Positions 36,156-50,700 of a stretch of 64,000 bases of DNA are shown here, piece after piece (within the stretch, counting starts at the first letter, position 1; each line of letters starts with the position of its first letter). Made by a program: the position numbers and the translations under genes. Below the pieces are notes generated by a model. The model ran no database searches, had not been told where the DNA came from, and saw only the letters and a program-made list of their open reading frames with translations. Origin of the DNA: Culex pipiens pallens (Eukaryota; Arthropoda; Insecta; Diptera; Culicidae); contig NC_068938.1 in the NCBI RefSeq assembly GCF_016801865.2, positions 22,564,873 to 22,628,872 on the forward strand, given 5' to 3'.

Positions 36156-36572
36156 TTAATTCTTCTTCAATAGCTGTTGCACAAACTGCTCCGCCTTCTC
36201 GCTCAACACCTTCTCTAGCTGTTCCTTGGGCTGCTCACCCATCTCCCCCAGGGCCTTCAGGTTGCCAAGTGCCTTCAAAAGGTCATCATTCTGCAGCGGC
36301 ACAGCAACCCCCTGTTCCTCCGCCGCCGGTGCTCCACCGCCCAAGTTCAGATCGCCGATTTGGGTGAGCAGTGCCACCAGCACGTTCACAATCGTCGAGT
36401 CGATTTCGGTTTTGATGTCCGCCTGAATGTTGACTCCCACATTCACGATGTCACCGATGTTGTTGTCCTGCACGCTGATGGGACCGACGGGGACCGCTCC
36501 AACAGGTCCTCCCAGGGCACATCCGGCCAGTAGGGCGACGACGATGGCAACGGAGGCGATTGAGGATTTCAT
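36156..36572 (-). CDS. Small secreted protein of unknown function
   Basis: A single-exon, 138-residue protein. Residues 1 to about 21 form a signal peptide (MKSS, a hydrophobic core, then GCALG), with probable cleavage near residue 21. The mature chain lacks cysteine (the only one is in the signal), so it is not a disulphide-stabilised peptide. It begins with a Gly/Pro/Val stretch, has a central amphipathic region rich in I, V, D and N (around DNNIGDIVNVGVNIQ) and a charged, helix-prone C-terminal third with LxxL spacing ending in LLKKN. I do not recognise the family; mosquitoes and flies have many such lineage-restricted secreted proteins. Promoter and poly(A) signals at the expected distances support a real, compact gene. 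If the upstream exon proposed at 13-14 kb is right, this gene is nested antisense in the first intron of the membrane-protein gene. Confidence 0.85.
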   Translation of the reverse strand: MKSSIASVAIVVALLAGCALGGPVGAVPVGPISVQDNNIGDIVNVGVNIQADIKTEIDSTIVNVLVALLTQIGDLNLGGGAPAAEEQGVAVPLQNDDLLKALGNLKALGEMGEQPKEQLEKVLSEKAEQFVQQLLKKN

Positions 36573-36627
36573 TTTTTTGAGGTTGAGATTTATTTGAGCA
36601 AGTTGACTGTTGGAAGCTCACACTGTT

Positions 36628-36666
36628 GAATGATAGCTGCTTGGTAAGCGGTTTGAGGTTTATATA
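36628..36666 (-). promoter_or_regulatory. TATA box and initiator of the secreted-protein gene
   Basis: On the minus strand TATATAAA (36666-36659) is followed by the arthropod initiator TCATTC (36633-36628) with its A at 36631, placing TATAAA at about -33. The predicted 5' UTR is about 59 nt. Confidence 0.75.
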
Positions 36667-38729
36667 CCTGACGATTTCTTGTTGTGATTTTTTTTTTCTT
36701 ATCAAAGCGCCATTGTACTGTCGAATTTCCGGTCCAATCTTTGGCGATTGATAAATCAATACAATGGATGATTCACAAGTGTGAGATACTGTTTCTCAAG
36801 ACATTGCTGGAATCGAAAGCTTAACTGGTTGTTATAGTCATTGAACATGATAGATGAAAAATAACCGAACCTTTAGATGTTTATTGTGATGTGCAGTTGA
36901 ATCAAAATATTGCAATCAAATTTTTTTGACAATATGTACTTTAAAAATTCATATTTTGTGAACTTTCCACAAAAAGTAAGGGAAGTTTGGAGTTTCCAAA
37001 AAAGTGTCCACATCGTTTGTGGATGCTTCATCAATTCAGAAATGATAAACTTTTGGACGATCCGTAAAACCATGAAAGGATGAGTTAGTCTCCAGAGACC
37101 ACACGAGCTATCCATATCGTTACCACAAATGGATTCAAATGTGGTAATTTACAGTCAGACATTGTCCTCTTAGCTTAGTTAACAAGGAACTTATTATGAC
37201 ATTCAGAATTAACTTGTTTTTTTCTAAATTATAACGAGAAGATTCTTGATATTTTCACTTTTTCATGCTTTTTTGAATAAAACTATTCTTGGCACGCTGC
37301 ACCGTGAATCAGGTCACCAAGAAAAGCTTTTTCCATCTAGATTTAATCCCGCATAAAAAAGTAATAGGGACAGAACATTTCACCGAATGCTGCTTTGCCG
37401 GAAGGAACATTTAACCGAATTGGGATAATTCTAAGAGAAACTTCAAATGAAACTATGAAATCTTTAAAAAAAAAACTTAGCTAGTCATTTTTTTTTTATT
37501 TTTTTGATGTTTGTTACAATCGAAGAAAAGTGAGTTAAAGCACAATTGTGAATTATTAACTGTTTGGAAACCAATAAGCAGAAAACATGGTTTTTGTTAT
37601 AAAACCATTTTAGTATAACTTAGACCCGTCCTCTTAAAAAGTACATCAATGTCACTTGATACAGGGTTGCCAGATCTTCAATCTTTTATGCTTAGTCTAG
37701 CTTCACGGATAGAAATCCTGTAAGCAAATCCGGTAACTTTGCGTTGTTGAATTCGACAATAAAAATCAATCAACAATAATCAAATCACTTCAAGAATATA
37801 AACAATCAGTGAAATAAACATACGGCCAACCGATATTCACGGAAATATACCAGATCCCAAGAGAATATCAACCTGTATGCATCTGAGTGCTCCCTTTATT
37901 TTTCTGTCCCATCCGATTCCTTGCGGTCGCGTTCCCTTCCCTAGATATCCTCTCGTACACCGTACACCACACGTGGCACAAAACAATTTTCACCGGCTTA
38001 TTTGGCTATTAACCTTAATTCCCCTCTTCTATCATTTCAACCTCACCGCAGGATCTCCACTCTGTGTAATACATAACAATCTTCTCCCGGTCCCTAATCG
38101 ACCCCGGTCATGAAGTCGACCTCAAATTACCTTCGTGGTGACAACATTCCATGTGTAACCCGTGTGGAGTGCACGTGGACGACATGGCAAGGTGTCTGGC
38201 CCCGGATTGTGTGGCACACCGCCAAGTCGTGGTCCTCAACTAGCTTGCTATTTACAGAATAGAAATTCGATAGAAGTTCGTGCTCTTCGCTGGTTTTTCA
38301 TGGTTATCTCCATATGAGAAGGTGTTGTTCTTCTAAGGAAAGATATCGCAATGTAACGGATTCTCCCAAAAGATGTATCGAGTGATGTTTCCTTTGAAGA
38401 TAATCGTTTATGGCAGTGGTTCTCAAGTAGATCTGCTCAAGATAACACCAGGTCTAAAGACTTTGGAATATTGCAGGTTAAAAAAGTCCAAAATTATCCA
38501 TCCTGATGATTCTCAATAAAACAACAACCAAGCTTGAGAATCGCTGAACAAGTTGTACCGTCAACGAGGTCATAATTACCCAAATAACACTCTCTTCAGC
38601 TGATGTCCTGAGCCAAGCTAACCTTATCCTTTTTAACCGTACCATCAGATCATCGTCCCAAAAGCGAGTGTCTCAATCCCAGGCTATTAACTAAATTTCC
38701 TTCCCCCTCTCTTCTCTACCCCTTTACAG
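36667..38729. other. Stretch between the secreted gene and the membrane-protein first coding exon
   Basis: AT-rich to 37800, then more balanced. No gene or clear transposon recognised. The last 30 bases are a pyrimidine tract ending CCTTTACAG, a 3' splice site for the exon starting at 38730. Confidence 0.4.
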
Positions 38730-38749
38730 AACTCACCACCACCACCACC

Positions 38750-41700
38750 ATGCACGCCGTCGGAATTCACTCGGCGCTGGCCATCAAGCGGCAACGAAAG
38801 CGGCGCGATGTCCAGCGGAAGGTCCGCGAGCGCCGCTACAGCATACAGAGCTCCGAGAGCGGGGAAACGCACTCCCCGCACGGTTCCACCCGCCGGAAGT
38901 TCCACCCCCACAAGGTGCACATGACCGAGAACCATAACTTAGACACGAAGGTGAGTTTTTATTTGTTGGAAGAATTTGATTTTGTTAAAATTTGAAATTT
39001 TAATTCCTTTCACAGGTAGTCACAAGCATTGGAATGCTACACATAGGAGTCGTATTCGTAGTGTTCGGAATCTTTTTACTAGGTGCTGGATTTTTTCCAG
39101 ATAATTTATCAAATCAACCGGCACAAACCTGGCATCTACTGGGTGAGTAAACGCTTTTCGGTGGTTGGTCACTTTTTCGTTTGACACTTGTTTAGCTTGT
39201 ACCCCATTGGACGAACTGTCACTTTTTACACGGCGCTCACGCACACTATCAAAACAAATGTTTGGTAGTGTGTGTGAACTCCGTGTAAAAGGGGTGTCAA
39301 ACTAAAAAGAGACCCCGTTCGTTTGACAACAGTTGGTGTCAAACCATCGAGGTTTGAAAGTAGTTGAAAAATCGGTAAATTTTAGATCGGTAAACCATCT
39401 GTCAAAATGATCAAAATTGTACCGAATATGGGTTGTCGATGAATAAAAAGGAACTTTCCTACCGAATTTCGGTAATTTTCAGTTTACCGAACTGTCCCGC
39501 AGTTGAAAATTCGGTAAACAATTTTCAGAATTTTTGTTCCTACCAAACTTGAAATTCCACCGTTCAAATTCAACCAAATCGATACGCAAAAATACGAAAC
39601 GACGAAGGAATGTTTTGAATAGCCCCTTTCTCTTCCTCTAATGGCATCATTTTCCATCCCCCAACAGGCAAAGGCTCCTGGTGGAACGAGCTGATATGCA
39701 CGGGACTGTTCGCCGTCGGTCTCGGCATCTTCTTAATCATCCTCAACTGTGTGATAAGCAATCGAGAGGAGCAGGACCTCGAGAGCTACGTCCAGCGGCA
39801 GCTGACACGATCGAGATCCGGTGAGTATCCGTTCGCCATGGTGTGTTCATTCCACGTGACTTCACCACATCAACTCCAACCGGAAGAGGCGAACCAGAAA
39901 TCGATAAATTATTAAGCAAGTCGCAGTTTCTGGTGACTGTTTTTTGTCACTCTGGCAAATGTTGCGTCCAAAGTCGAAGAACCAAGCGAGTGTGTAATGG
40001 GCATCTTTCGTCATAAATTACGTACAACTTGGTGACGAGAGGGTTGTTTAGGAGTTGACCAGAACTTGCCATTTGGAGAGCGTTTTTTTTTTTTTCATTT
40101 TTTATAACCTTTTGAACCATAAGCCTGCCTTCTCGAGCCGTCCCATAAATGGATTAGCCATCAATTTCGGACAGACGCCAGATAATAGACTTTTGGTTGA
40201 GGCGAAAAGATTGACCCTTTTAGCTGGAACCCCAGACCGGGTGTGGACGATATTGTTTTTCAACACATTAGAGCAGTTCTCCCGAAAATCTCGTTTTGTT
40301 ATTTGAAAGCATTCTAAAGAAATAATTTCCATGTCATTTTTATATCTTCTGCATGACAATCATATAAATATTGAAATGTCATTGATATGCTGAAGATAGA
40401 ATACATTTTTTGGTGCATTTATTCCTTCAAATAGCGGAAATATTCCCTTTCTAATCAAACTATTATCTTCGTCATAAGAAGAGTTTGATGCTCCATTAAA
40501 GATCCAAAAATACTATTTGGGCTATAAACATACCAGCAACAGCACCACCTCAAGTAAGCTCGCAAATTTATGCCATTTACTGGCCAAAAAGATCAAATTT
40601 AATGCAATTTTAATCATAATTTCTATTTTGCGAGACCATTTCTCATCATTTTGGTGGCGCACACATCCACACGCAAGCTGAGAGGTTAACTACTTAACGA
40701 AAGTCGCCATCAATATCTTTTCACTTGCGCTAACGATTTCAAAGCGCCTAAGATATGAAATTGCTTCCAACTACCGGCAAGATGTTCTTTTGCACATTAG
40801 TTAGTCACTCACTTGAAAAATAATCCCGAAACATGAAAATAATTAGCAAGCGCCATAAAAAAAAACAAACGCGCCAATTCTTTTGACGTTTGAATTTTGA
40901 CGACCCATACCAATCGAAGGCTGAAGAAAACCGAGCGAGAAGCGAAGGCAAATAAAGAGCAAAGGGTAGCCACCAACACTACCAACATGCTGGTGCAGCG
41001 CCTGTTGAAGTGAGCCAGTGATGCCAGGAAATTGTCTCTATAAATGCTTCTTTTCGTGTGTGTTCGCTTAAAATTTCTTCAATTTTGGCAGCACTAAGCA
41101 GACCCAAAAGAGCGCTGGAAATAAAAATAAAACTAAGCTGAAAATAAGGCTTTCTAGTCAGAAATTTACCAACACATTCAAAGTATGTTTACATGACAGC
41201 AGGACGTTTGTTTGCATCAGGTTTCCTATCTTTTTCTAGCAAAAAAAAAATGTCAAGCGACTTCTAGCAGTTTTTTTTTTTTTTTTTTTTGACTGACTGC
41301 CCGATATGTCAACCAACATACTTCGCAGGGCTGTGACAGCTACAGCTCACTATGGAGTATTTCCATATAAGCGAGCGGCCAAAAATATTTTTTGCTTTTC
41401 TGTGACTTTTTTGTGTTGTTTGTACTTAGTATAATGAAAACAAATGAAATTTGATATTCCTTCAAAAAAAAAAATAATTTAATTTTCGATTTTTTCATAT
41501 ATTTGAGGCCACATGCATTAAAGTGGTGAATTTTAATATTCTTGCTCTGTCTATTTGATGCACGGAATGGCGGTTTATGCTATGTTAAAGTTTCAGATTT
41601 ACGTTCAATCTCCCTCCCCTTTTTCTTAATTTAAAATCCACCTTTCTTTGAAGACTTTGAATTATTAATTTCCTTGCATGAATCAAAATGTTCAAAATGG

Positions 41701-44700
41701 CATAACTCAAAAAGTGCACATAAGTGCACTTTGAAATTTGGAGACAAGTTAGGACATGGTTCAAATTTTAAGCTGCAAAATTTTCAGATCGCACAAATGC
41801 ACACAAAAAAAGTATTAACAAAGTTGAAAAAACTAATTTTTGAATTAAAATCCATCTTTTTTGATTTTTATTATTTTTTTTAGCCTATAAAAGTGTGTTT
41901 TGTAAAATATTATTGAAAAGTTGAATCAATTACCTTTCTGAATATATATAATGATGCAGGAAAAAATACATAAACAGCTACACAGTACAACTATGAAAAA
42001 TAATAATTTTTTTGTCAAAAAACATGTTTTTTCTTACCATTTTCGCCTTTGAAGGTCTGCAATTCAGTGAATTTTGAACCTACAACTTTTAAACTCTTAG
42101 TTTGAATGTTTATTTTCGAAAAAAAATACCAAAAAAATAATTAGACTATGTCGGGTTTTCGATTTATGGCCGCCTGAAACCCCATAGTGCAGCTCGACCA
42201 TTGTTTGCATCAGAACACTGTGACGAGGAGTTCGTCATTTTTGGGTTAAATTTTATTTTTTTCACTGGGCCTAGAAAGCCTTATAGGAAAAGTGGCGTGG
42301 CCAAATGCACTCCACTGATTTGGGAAATTAAATGCTCGTAAAAGGAATAGCATAACTTTTAATAAAAGTGAAAATAAACAGAAATGTTCACAAAAAGTTG
42401 CTCTACTCGTTGGTGTACTTGGTTTTAGAAAATTTCAAGGAACACTCCACATTATCCACCATCATTCAAACACGACCTCTTATTAGGCTTAAAATGGTAT
42501 ATTTCCCCTATTGCCTGAAAACATTTAGGTGAAAAAGCGATTTTAGTCATCAAAATTAAACTCACAATGTTCCCTCTAAAATAAATAAAAAACAACTTAT
42601 GAGACCCCAGAGAACTACTCATTAATTTTTCACCCCAACGTTCCGGTCACCGGCTCTCAGGGATAGCGGAAACCTATAATGGGCAACATCCGTCAGACCC
42701 AGAGCTGGGTGGGTCGAACTTGAAACTTCTCGGAAGTTGGATTGCTAGCAGCATGGCTTTGACAGGGACACTAAAGTGAACTCTTAAATTAGGTCCAAAT
42801 CACAATAAAGCATCAACTTTTCTGGGAGGAATATTTTTCCACTTTTAAAAGGGAAATGAAACGAAAGCATCAACTATCCGGCAGCAGTTTGGGTAGACCC
42901 AAAGTGAAAAATAAAACCCACCAGCAAAAAAAAATCGCACGCAAATAGATCCGATTTCCCACGGGGGTAAAGATAACGCCGCCCGGAACAATCATCCGGC
43001 CAACGCCGTAAAGTTCGCCCTACAATCTTGTCCCTTTCGAGAAAGATTCTCCCGCAGGCGTTATTAATACTATATTTCCAGCTCAGCGGCTCTTATGAAA
43101 ATATCAAACCGTAATTGAAATCGATTTTTTCGCAAATGACATCGTTTATAATGGGTGGAGAGAGGGGTGCAGCAGGGGAGGTGGGTTGAGCTGGGGCATT
43201 GACGCCCGCTCGATAAGCCCCAGCTGACACCCCGATCTGGACGCTGATGTCGGACCAACGCCGGATGGGATAACCCCTTTGGGGCGTTTGAGATCCCTTT
43301 TTTTGTATGAACGATGGTGGTTGAAGAAGACGAATTCAAAGTTATTTATTTCTTGCAGAAAATTTTGTATGCAAAATAACAAAAATAACTTGGTTTTAAG
43401 CACTGATTGTCTCACTGAGATTTCAATTGAACTGATGAAAATGGTTTTCTTCAGCATTTAAGTTGTTTCAATGATTTTGTTAGTATTTGAGTATAGATTT
43501 GATTGAAACTAAAGGTTATGAGAATCAATTAGTCACGCGTATCTCAAAAGTGATAAACATCCAGGTGAGACAGTTATTCGTTAATGATTAGTTCAGTTGT
43601 ACATTTGCTAGTGCCGTCAACTGGGGCGAATCGGGACTGACGCAAACTGGATTTAATCAGCTATTAAAATAAGCCTGAATTACCTGCACAAACAATCCGC
43701 AGACTCAAAATAAAGGCAACCAAAGCAATATTTCGCAAACCAAACCACTCCAATATCACCGATTATAAGCCAGCCATTGACATTTACAACCAGCTCGAAC
43801 TGGGTAAAATAAATCAATTTCCAATCATCTAACGCAACGCAACGCTGCCAACGCGTGGCGTTTACCTTCCATTTTCGACTAACGATGTTTAATCGGTTAA
43901 TATTGTGTGAGTGCCGAAATGTGAGCTTTCCCCCCAAGATTTCGAAATCCTGTAAGGAGGATGTCGGATGGAAATGTGAGCTTCTCCTTGCAAGAGTTTC
44001 GTGGGTTTGTCAAAAAACTTTTTCTTTTCAAATGTCAGAAGTAGGGGGGAAGTTGCTGACATTCAAGCTTCAACAGCTTTTCGGCGGGGGGTGACATGTG
44101 ATTGTTATGAGCTTATTTTTAGCCATCAATCAAAGGGTAAAGTTTCTTTTATTGTGAAAAGTTGGGAACAAGATTTGAGGTGGGATTGGAAATTGATTTT
44201 GCAATGCGAGACGAATTAATAAGAGTTAACTTCTTTCCTTTTCAACCAGGTCACCGCTTGGAGCGAGACGTCGAGACTGGTGGCCTTACGACACGCCACC
44301 ACCGCAAAGCCATGCAAATCCAGAAGGGTGCCGCCGAAAGGGGCTTGGACGACCTGTCCAACTCGAACATTCTGCTAACGCCAACCAGTAGCGAGGTGGT
44401 GACCCCCACAACTCCCTCCGGAGGTAAGTCCAGCGGGTTTCAGCGTTTCTAAGTAACTTCTGCGGAAGAAAAAAAAACACTCTTCTCTATCTACCTCTCT
44501 ACCTCTGTCTCCTACTCGAAAGTAGGTTTTATACTAATCTAATCTGAAGACAAGTTAATCTTCCATGCTCTTGGTTACTTTCGTCCATCTCACACACTTT
44601 TTCTTGTTCGCATCAGTTTTACTTTAATTTAAACTCACCACAAACCATGCGTCTCCATCTTGTTTGCCACTCTATGCCACTCCTAGGCGGCACGTGCATT

Positions 44701-47700
44701 TCTCATATACTCCACAAGCTTGTTCGACTTTTCCGTTCATTTTACTTGTTTGACATTTTTTATTCTACTGAACTCTTCATCGTTGTCTCCCGAGCCTCTC
44801 AACCCCTTTCGATTTGGGATCAACAACCACTTTACCTCCCCCCCTCTCTTCTTGAAGAAGATAGCACTCTGAGGGTAGAGAGTACTTTTATCGATGCTGT
44901 GGGACCCCATCGTAACGAGAAAATATTGTTTTTGAATTATGCTGGCTCTATTTGCGTACGTCATGTACTACCATCCAGCAGCTTGAGCTTGACTTGAAAC
45001 CGTTCTTCTGGCTTATCTGCTTCTGCTAGCATCACTTGACACCCTCTAGATTGCAAGGCTCCAACCTCCTCATTTACATGCAGTCCATCGGATCATTCGG
45101 AGTGTGCTACACCAGGATAACCGGGAGAGTGCTTCAAGCGTGTGCAGGGTGATATCCTCTGGATGGATGTTTGAACGCGTCAAGTGTTTGGTGCCGGAGT
45201 ACAATTTCATTTTGATTAGCTCTGGTCTGACTTCTACGACTGTAAGGATGTGGGACCTGCAATTCCATGCCAAATCATACCACAATGCAACCGGGAGATT
45301 CGAACCAAATTAAGTTCATTTTGTACCATTCTTTGCTTTATTTATTTGCATTGTTTTTTTCTAACATTATTTACAAAGAAATCTTACAGTTTGATTGTAT
45401 TTATTTTGTCATTCCGACGTCGTCGTGCTATCTTGTCGCACCCGCCATTTCGACGTTCCGAGAAAAACGCGTTTTTAATGTTTGACCTGGAATAACCAAA
45501 AACGAAAGCACGCAATGTAAACAATAACAAACACGTTTTGTTTGGCTGACCTTTATGTGCACTGTCCCGAAGTTTGGTTAAAGTTGGTTGCTGGAGTCCA
45601 GAGTTATAATTTACAAATGTTTACGGCAGTCTAACTTGTACGTGCGTCAAACACGTTCTGACCTGAAATGCCTTTGGCCAGTTGTCGCACTTACATCAAT
45701 TTTCAATATTGAATTATTTCGGATTTCATCATTCAGAATTTGAATCGAATTTTGGGGATCTGTGAAGGTCAAAAGGTGAGGCATTGTGAGCTGCACTAAA
45801 TGGCGTTCTTAAGTCAATTTGGCCCAAAATGCACGTACGACAAGTTAGCACGACGGCGCCGATTTGCGTAATGTTTGATATGAGAGGACCAAAAAAGCCA
45901 AAATTATTTTTTTTTGAATAAAAATAGTTGTTTTTGAAAAGTTTTTTTTTTTTTTTTTTTTTTGAAATTAAATATGTCTTTATTGAACTTTCTTATAATA
46001 ATTACATTTCTTTTACATGCTAAGTGGTATGGCCTAATGCTCTTCATCTTTGTTGTATTTTTCGTTTTATTATTAACTGATCACATATATTTTATTTACT
46101 TCAAATTGTTTTACATTATTGCATTGAATCGGATACATTTGGGTTAAAAAAGAAAAAAAATCACTTTAACATCTAATCCTAACTTAAAACTAAAAAACTA
46201 AATTCATTGAAATATTCAAAATCATTAGAACGAGTAAACTACGAACTGTACTTCAAGATGAATGCTCCAAGAATTCTTACTTGTTCCTGACGAGTTTTGC
46301 ACCCACGCAAAGTTGTTGTCATCTCGATGAAAATGTTCAGAAGTTCTTGTGGAGAAAACAGGTCACTACTGCCTTCATCCGTTGATGCTGGTTGGTTTTC
46401 CCTCGGTTGCTGACTGAAGCCTGGAGGTGTTGTATGCTCTGCAACTCTTTGCCGCTGATTCAACGGCAATGGCTGCAGATTTGGAACCACTCGAACAGAT
46501 CCCGCTCCAGGTGACGCCAAAGCAGGAAAATCCACGTCCGTGAAAGTTGGTGGTGTTTTGCGACGATTTGGTTGGTGCCTCGTCGTCGCTTGCTGCCGAA
46601 TTTTTACAAACTCAGCTCGTTTTGGGCAGCTTCGATTCTTGGTAGAATGGTCGCCACCGCAATTGAAGCATTTGGCTTCGATGTTCTCGTTGATTGTTTC
46701 GCAAGCTTGAGTTTTGTGCTCACCTCCGCAGGTTGCACAACGACTCTTGATGAAACAGTTCCTTCCACCATGTCCAAACTGCAAGCAGTTCAAACACTGT
46801 GTCACGTCACGGTGCACTGGACGAAAACGCTCCCAAGTCACGATGATGTTGAAAATTGCCCGAACTGCTTTCAGCTCAGACGGCGTTGTCGATCCTTTCT
46901 CGAGATGAACCAGGTACAGTTGATCACGATACTTGATGTCCTTGTTGTGTCTCGTCATCTTGAAGACTTCGATCACGTTCAACTTAAGAGTTTTGAGCTC
47001 TTCTTTCAGCACACTCACATCCATGTCATATAGGCCACGGAGGACCTGTTTCATGGGGCGTTTACCTGGATCGTCATGGCTGTAGTATTCAATCTTTGTG
47101 TTGTTCAGGAAATCTCGAACGTAGTTGTAATCCTTTCTGGTAGGTAGCACAGGTTTCTCCTGTCTCGTCAGAGGCGCTGGAGCAGAAATCCCACGTTAGA
47201 GGAAGGCCATGCCCCGGGGGGCGTAGTGCCAATAGTTTCGTTTCGTTAGTTGTTATCCTTTCTGCCTGGTAGCAGAATTTTGAGTCCATGAGCACACAAG
47301 CGAATGGAAGCTCGTAATGCACCAGATTTGATAAATCCGGTCAGCCACTTTCGCACCGAGTCCGATGACGATGTTTTCACAAAAATGGGTGGCAACTTTT
47401 CCCGTCGTTCAAATTCTTCCTTCTCGCTCACGTCCACAGGGAGGGTAGCGAACTGGTTTCCAGACGAATTTTGAGCGTCCTTGCTCAAACTGCCTGGCTT
47501 TGCAGGTAGCGCTTCGGCATTCTTTAGCTTCTTCAAATCTGCCGATCCTGCTGGTGAGGACCGCCTCTTTTTCTTGCCCTGAGGCATTTTTTGCACTTTT
47601 AAAGCACTTTTCAGGAGCTAAAATCCAGGAGTACCTCACTGATTGGTGGTCCACAAAGGAATGTTGTTTTTATCAACTCGAAAAAAAATCATTTTAAGTT

Positions 47701-50700
47701 GGAAAATATGGCTGAGATTTCCTATTTGTTAATCTGACTTTTGGTTGCTGCCTCGCAAAGAGTAAAAATCATGCAAAATGAGTTTTTTTTCTGTGAGTGC
47801 TTCTAGCCCTGATTTTTCAATCGGAGATTTCCAGTGTCAAAAAAATATTTGTGAAATTTTGTCTGTTTTTTCAAAAATATGAGGAAATAACAAAACAATT
47901 TCGACATCGGATCAACAGATATCACAGTTTGAAAATTGTAGGATTTTAGGGAAAAAAAACTCAGAAAACCTCTACTACTTTTTTGGCAAAACATTTTACA
48001 AAAAAGGTTGTAAGTTTTAAAACTTATAGTCTAGTTTTTTTCCCTTTAGTTTTTGTCCTTGAAATTCCACTTTTTTCGAATAGTTTCAAAGTATTTAATT
48101 TGTGAAACAGATTCAAGTCGATTGACCCACATTTAAAATAATGTTATGATCGAATTAACTTTTTGTGAATTAGGTTGAAATTTATGATGACCGAACGAAC
48201 ACAGTGGAGTACATTACATAGATAAATCGTTATTTGTTTTAGATAAAACTTTACCTGATAAAGTTCAACCTCATTCTTAAGGATTCTATTCTCATTGGTT
48301 ATTCTATTTGAAAAAAAAAAAAACAATTTCTTCAAAAATCTAAAAACTAATTCTTCGTATGGAACTCAACAAAAAATATTTCACAATTTTCAAAAAAAAC
48401 ATTAAAAATTCAACTTAAAGAACAGTGCGCCTCCATGAATTTAACAGATGAAACGCATGGTATTTGACAAAATTGAACTGGAATTATTCTCCACCTACGT
48501 GAAGCATTCAGGCCCAGTGGTCCAGTGGGAACTGGCAGCTGAAAGTGATGGAAAGGATCGGTACGTTGAGCTGCTGCTGACGTTGTGCTAATGAAGCGCG
48601 CACACACACACACACACGACGTTGTTTTCCGGAACCGAATTTGATTAGAAAATTTCGAAAGCTGTACTTTGGTGGGAATTCATGCTCATGTGGGTTGGGA
48701 ATTATTAGAGATGCATCAAATGCGAATAAAATTTCAAAATTTAGTTTACTTCAGGAAATATTTTCATGAGTTGTGTTTGTTCAAGTGGTTGCTCTTTATT
48801 TTTCAAACTCATTCTAAACTATTTGTTTATGAAATCAGTTAAATTAAAACCCCACCCACACCACAAACTGCCTCGAGCATCGCCATTGCTTCAGAAATAA
48901 ATTGCAATTTAGAGCTCCCGTCACATAACCAGCAGAGCATGCAACAATTTCTCCACCCTTTTTCACCCCTCCGTGCACCGAGTGCCAAATTAATGTCAAA
49001 AGCTTTTAATACTTATATTCGCCACATCCCTTTTTCCACTGTTCTGCTCGAAAAGCTCCAAAAGCTGCGAGAAATGGCCCACAATTTCAATTACAGGTAG
49101 CCGTTTTCCCATTTGCTCGTTCTCTTTCACCCGTTTTTCATTCATGCATTTTCCAAGCGTTTTGTCTCATTTTCGCTGTCTCTTCCACACCTCCATTTGC
49201 ACACCCCCTCCCACCAACAATTTGGCGCCAAAACGAGGCCGACCATGCTTTCGGCCAAGGCTCGCGGCCAAGCCATTGACCCAAAATTAAACCCTTAAAC
49301 AGCTTGGCAGCTGCGATCAAAGCTTCGTCTTTAGTGGATTTTTCATGAGGGGTTTTTCCATTTTTATACCGCGCGCCAAAAATAGCACTTGCGGGGTGGG
49401 GAACATCACGTACAAAATCAAAATCAGTCCAAATTCGATACACATTCAAGCTTTATTTTTGGCTGATCTGGCGGCAATTTTGCAGCTTTTATTCTGCTTG
49501 AAAACCCCAACTATGTCTAGCCACATATATCATAATCTTGTCTCGTTCTATGTTTCTGCTTCGATTTTCGATTATCACACCACAAAAACCCCAAAAAAGG
49601 ATACGCACTATAAATCGCCATCTGAATGGCGAATATCAGAAAACAACTATTATTCAACCCACATATTATCGAATCAGGCAAGTTTTTTTGCTGTACTTTG
49701 CCACCTGTCATGTGCCGTTCATATAGTTGATGTAGCTTCATAATTGACATGTGATGTGGCTCGTTTTTAATTCACGCTCGGGGCCGGCTGCAAATTATTC
49801 ATTGTAAATTTCTAAAAATACGCTATGCTCGCTTGTGTACCCTTGCATCTGTGTTTGTAAAAAGAAAAGATAACTAAAACTGTTGTATGTCCCCAAAAAT
49901 AAACAAATCCCAACTCTTTTCGTGGTATCATATTTGACGTTTTTAACTTTAAATTTAAAAGAAACATGGCCATCAAATCAATCATTAAATCAATTGAAAA
50001 TAAAATTCAAATACCAACAAAAAAGATATGATCATCAACATTTACCAATTTTCATCAATCAATTTATGCATTCAAAATTTACTACAATGCTATGTTTGAA
50101 TTGCATAAGGTACTAGACTTTAAATATTTTGTATCATACATCAGGCCATACTCAACCAAATCAGTTAAAGCTCAAGAGGTGATTTTTTTGTCATCTAAAA
50201 CATATCCAAAAACGATTACTTTCTCAAATGGTTATTTTGCGCAACAATTGTCACCTTATATTCAATAGCAAAAGTAAATTTTAAAAAATGTGACTCAAAA
50301 TTTTACTCTTTCCAAATATTAGTCGATTTTATCAAAATTTTGGTATATTGATTTCGTAATACCAAAGAGAGAATAAATCAACACTGCCGTTTGATTTCAA
50401 AATGTTTCTTTCTGGCTGCAAAAAAGACAAAAATCAGACATGTTTTAATTTAGAAAGGGGTCGTTCGTCCCCACCGTCACGAAATACGCTAAAAATAAAG
50501 AGGATTGATGCTGAAAGGTAAAAAATACATCATGTGACGAGGAAAACTGGCATAACTTTTTTGATTCGGTGTGAGTTGGTAGAGTTTGGCGAAAACGATG
50601 CAATTGTTTTAGTAAACATATTTAGATTTAACTACAGCTAGTTTTATAGAAGTCCTTGTAGATAAAAGACACCAGTTATTGGTACTAGCATAAATAGCCG

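Noticed and set aside
44647..44997. 116-codon frame in intron 4
   Set aside because: No domain, no good flanking splice sites in a frame that joins the host gene.
46572..47033. Plus-strand open frame of 153 codons
   Set aside because: Shadow of the gag ORF1 on minus, which has three zinc knuckles in order.
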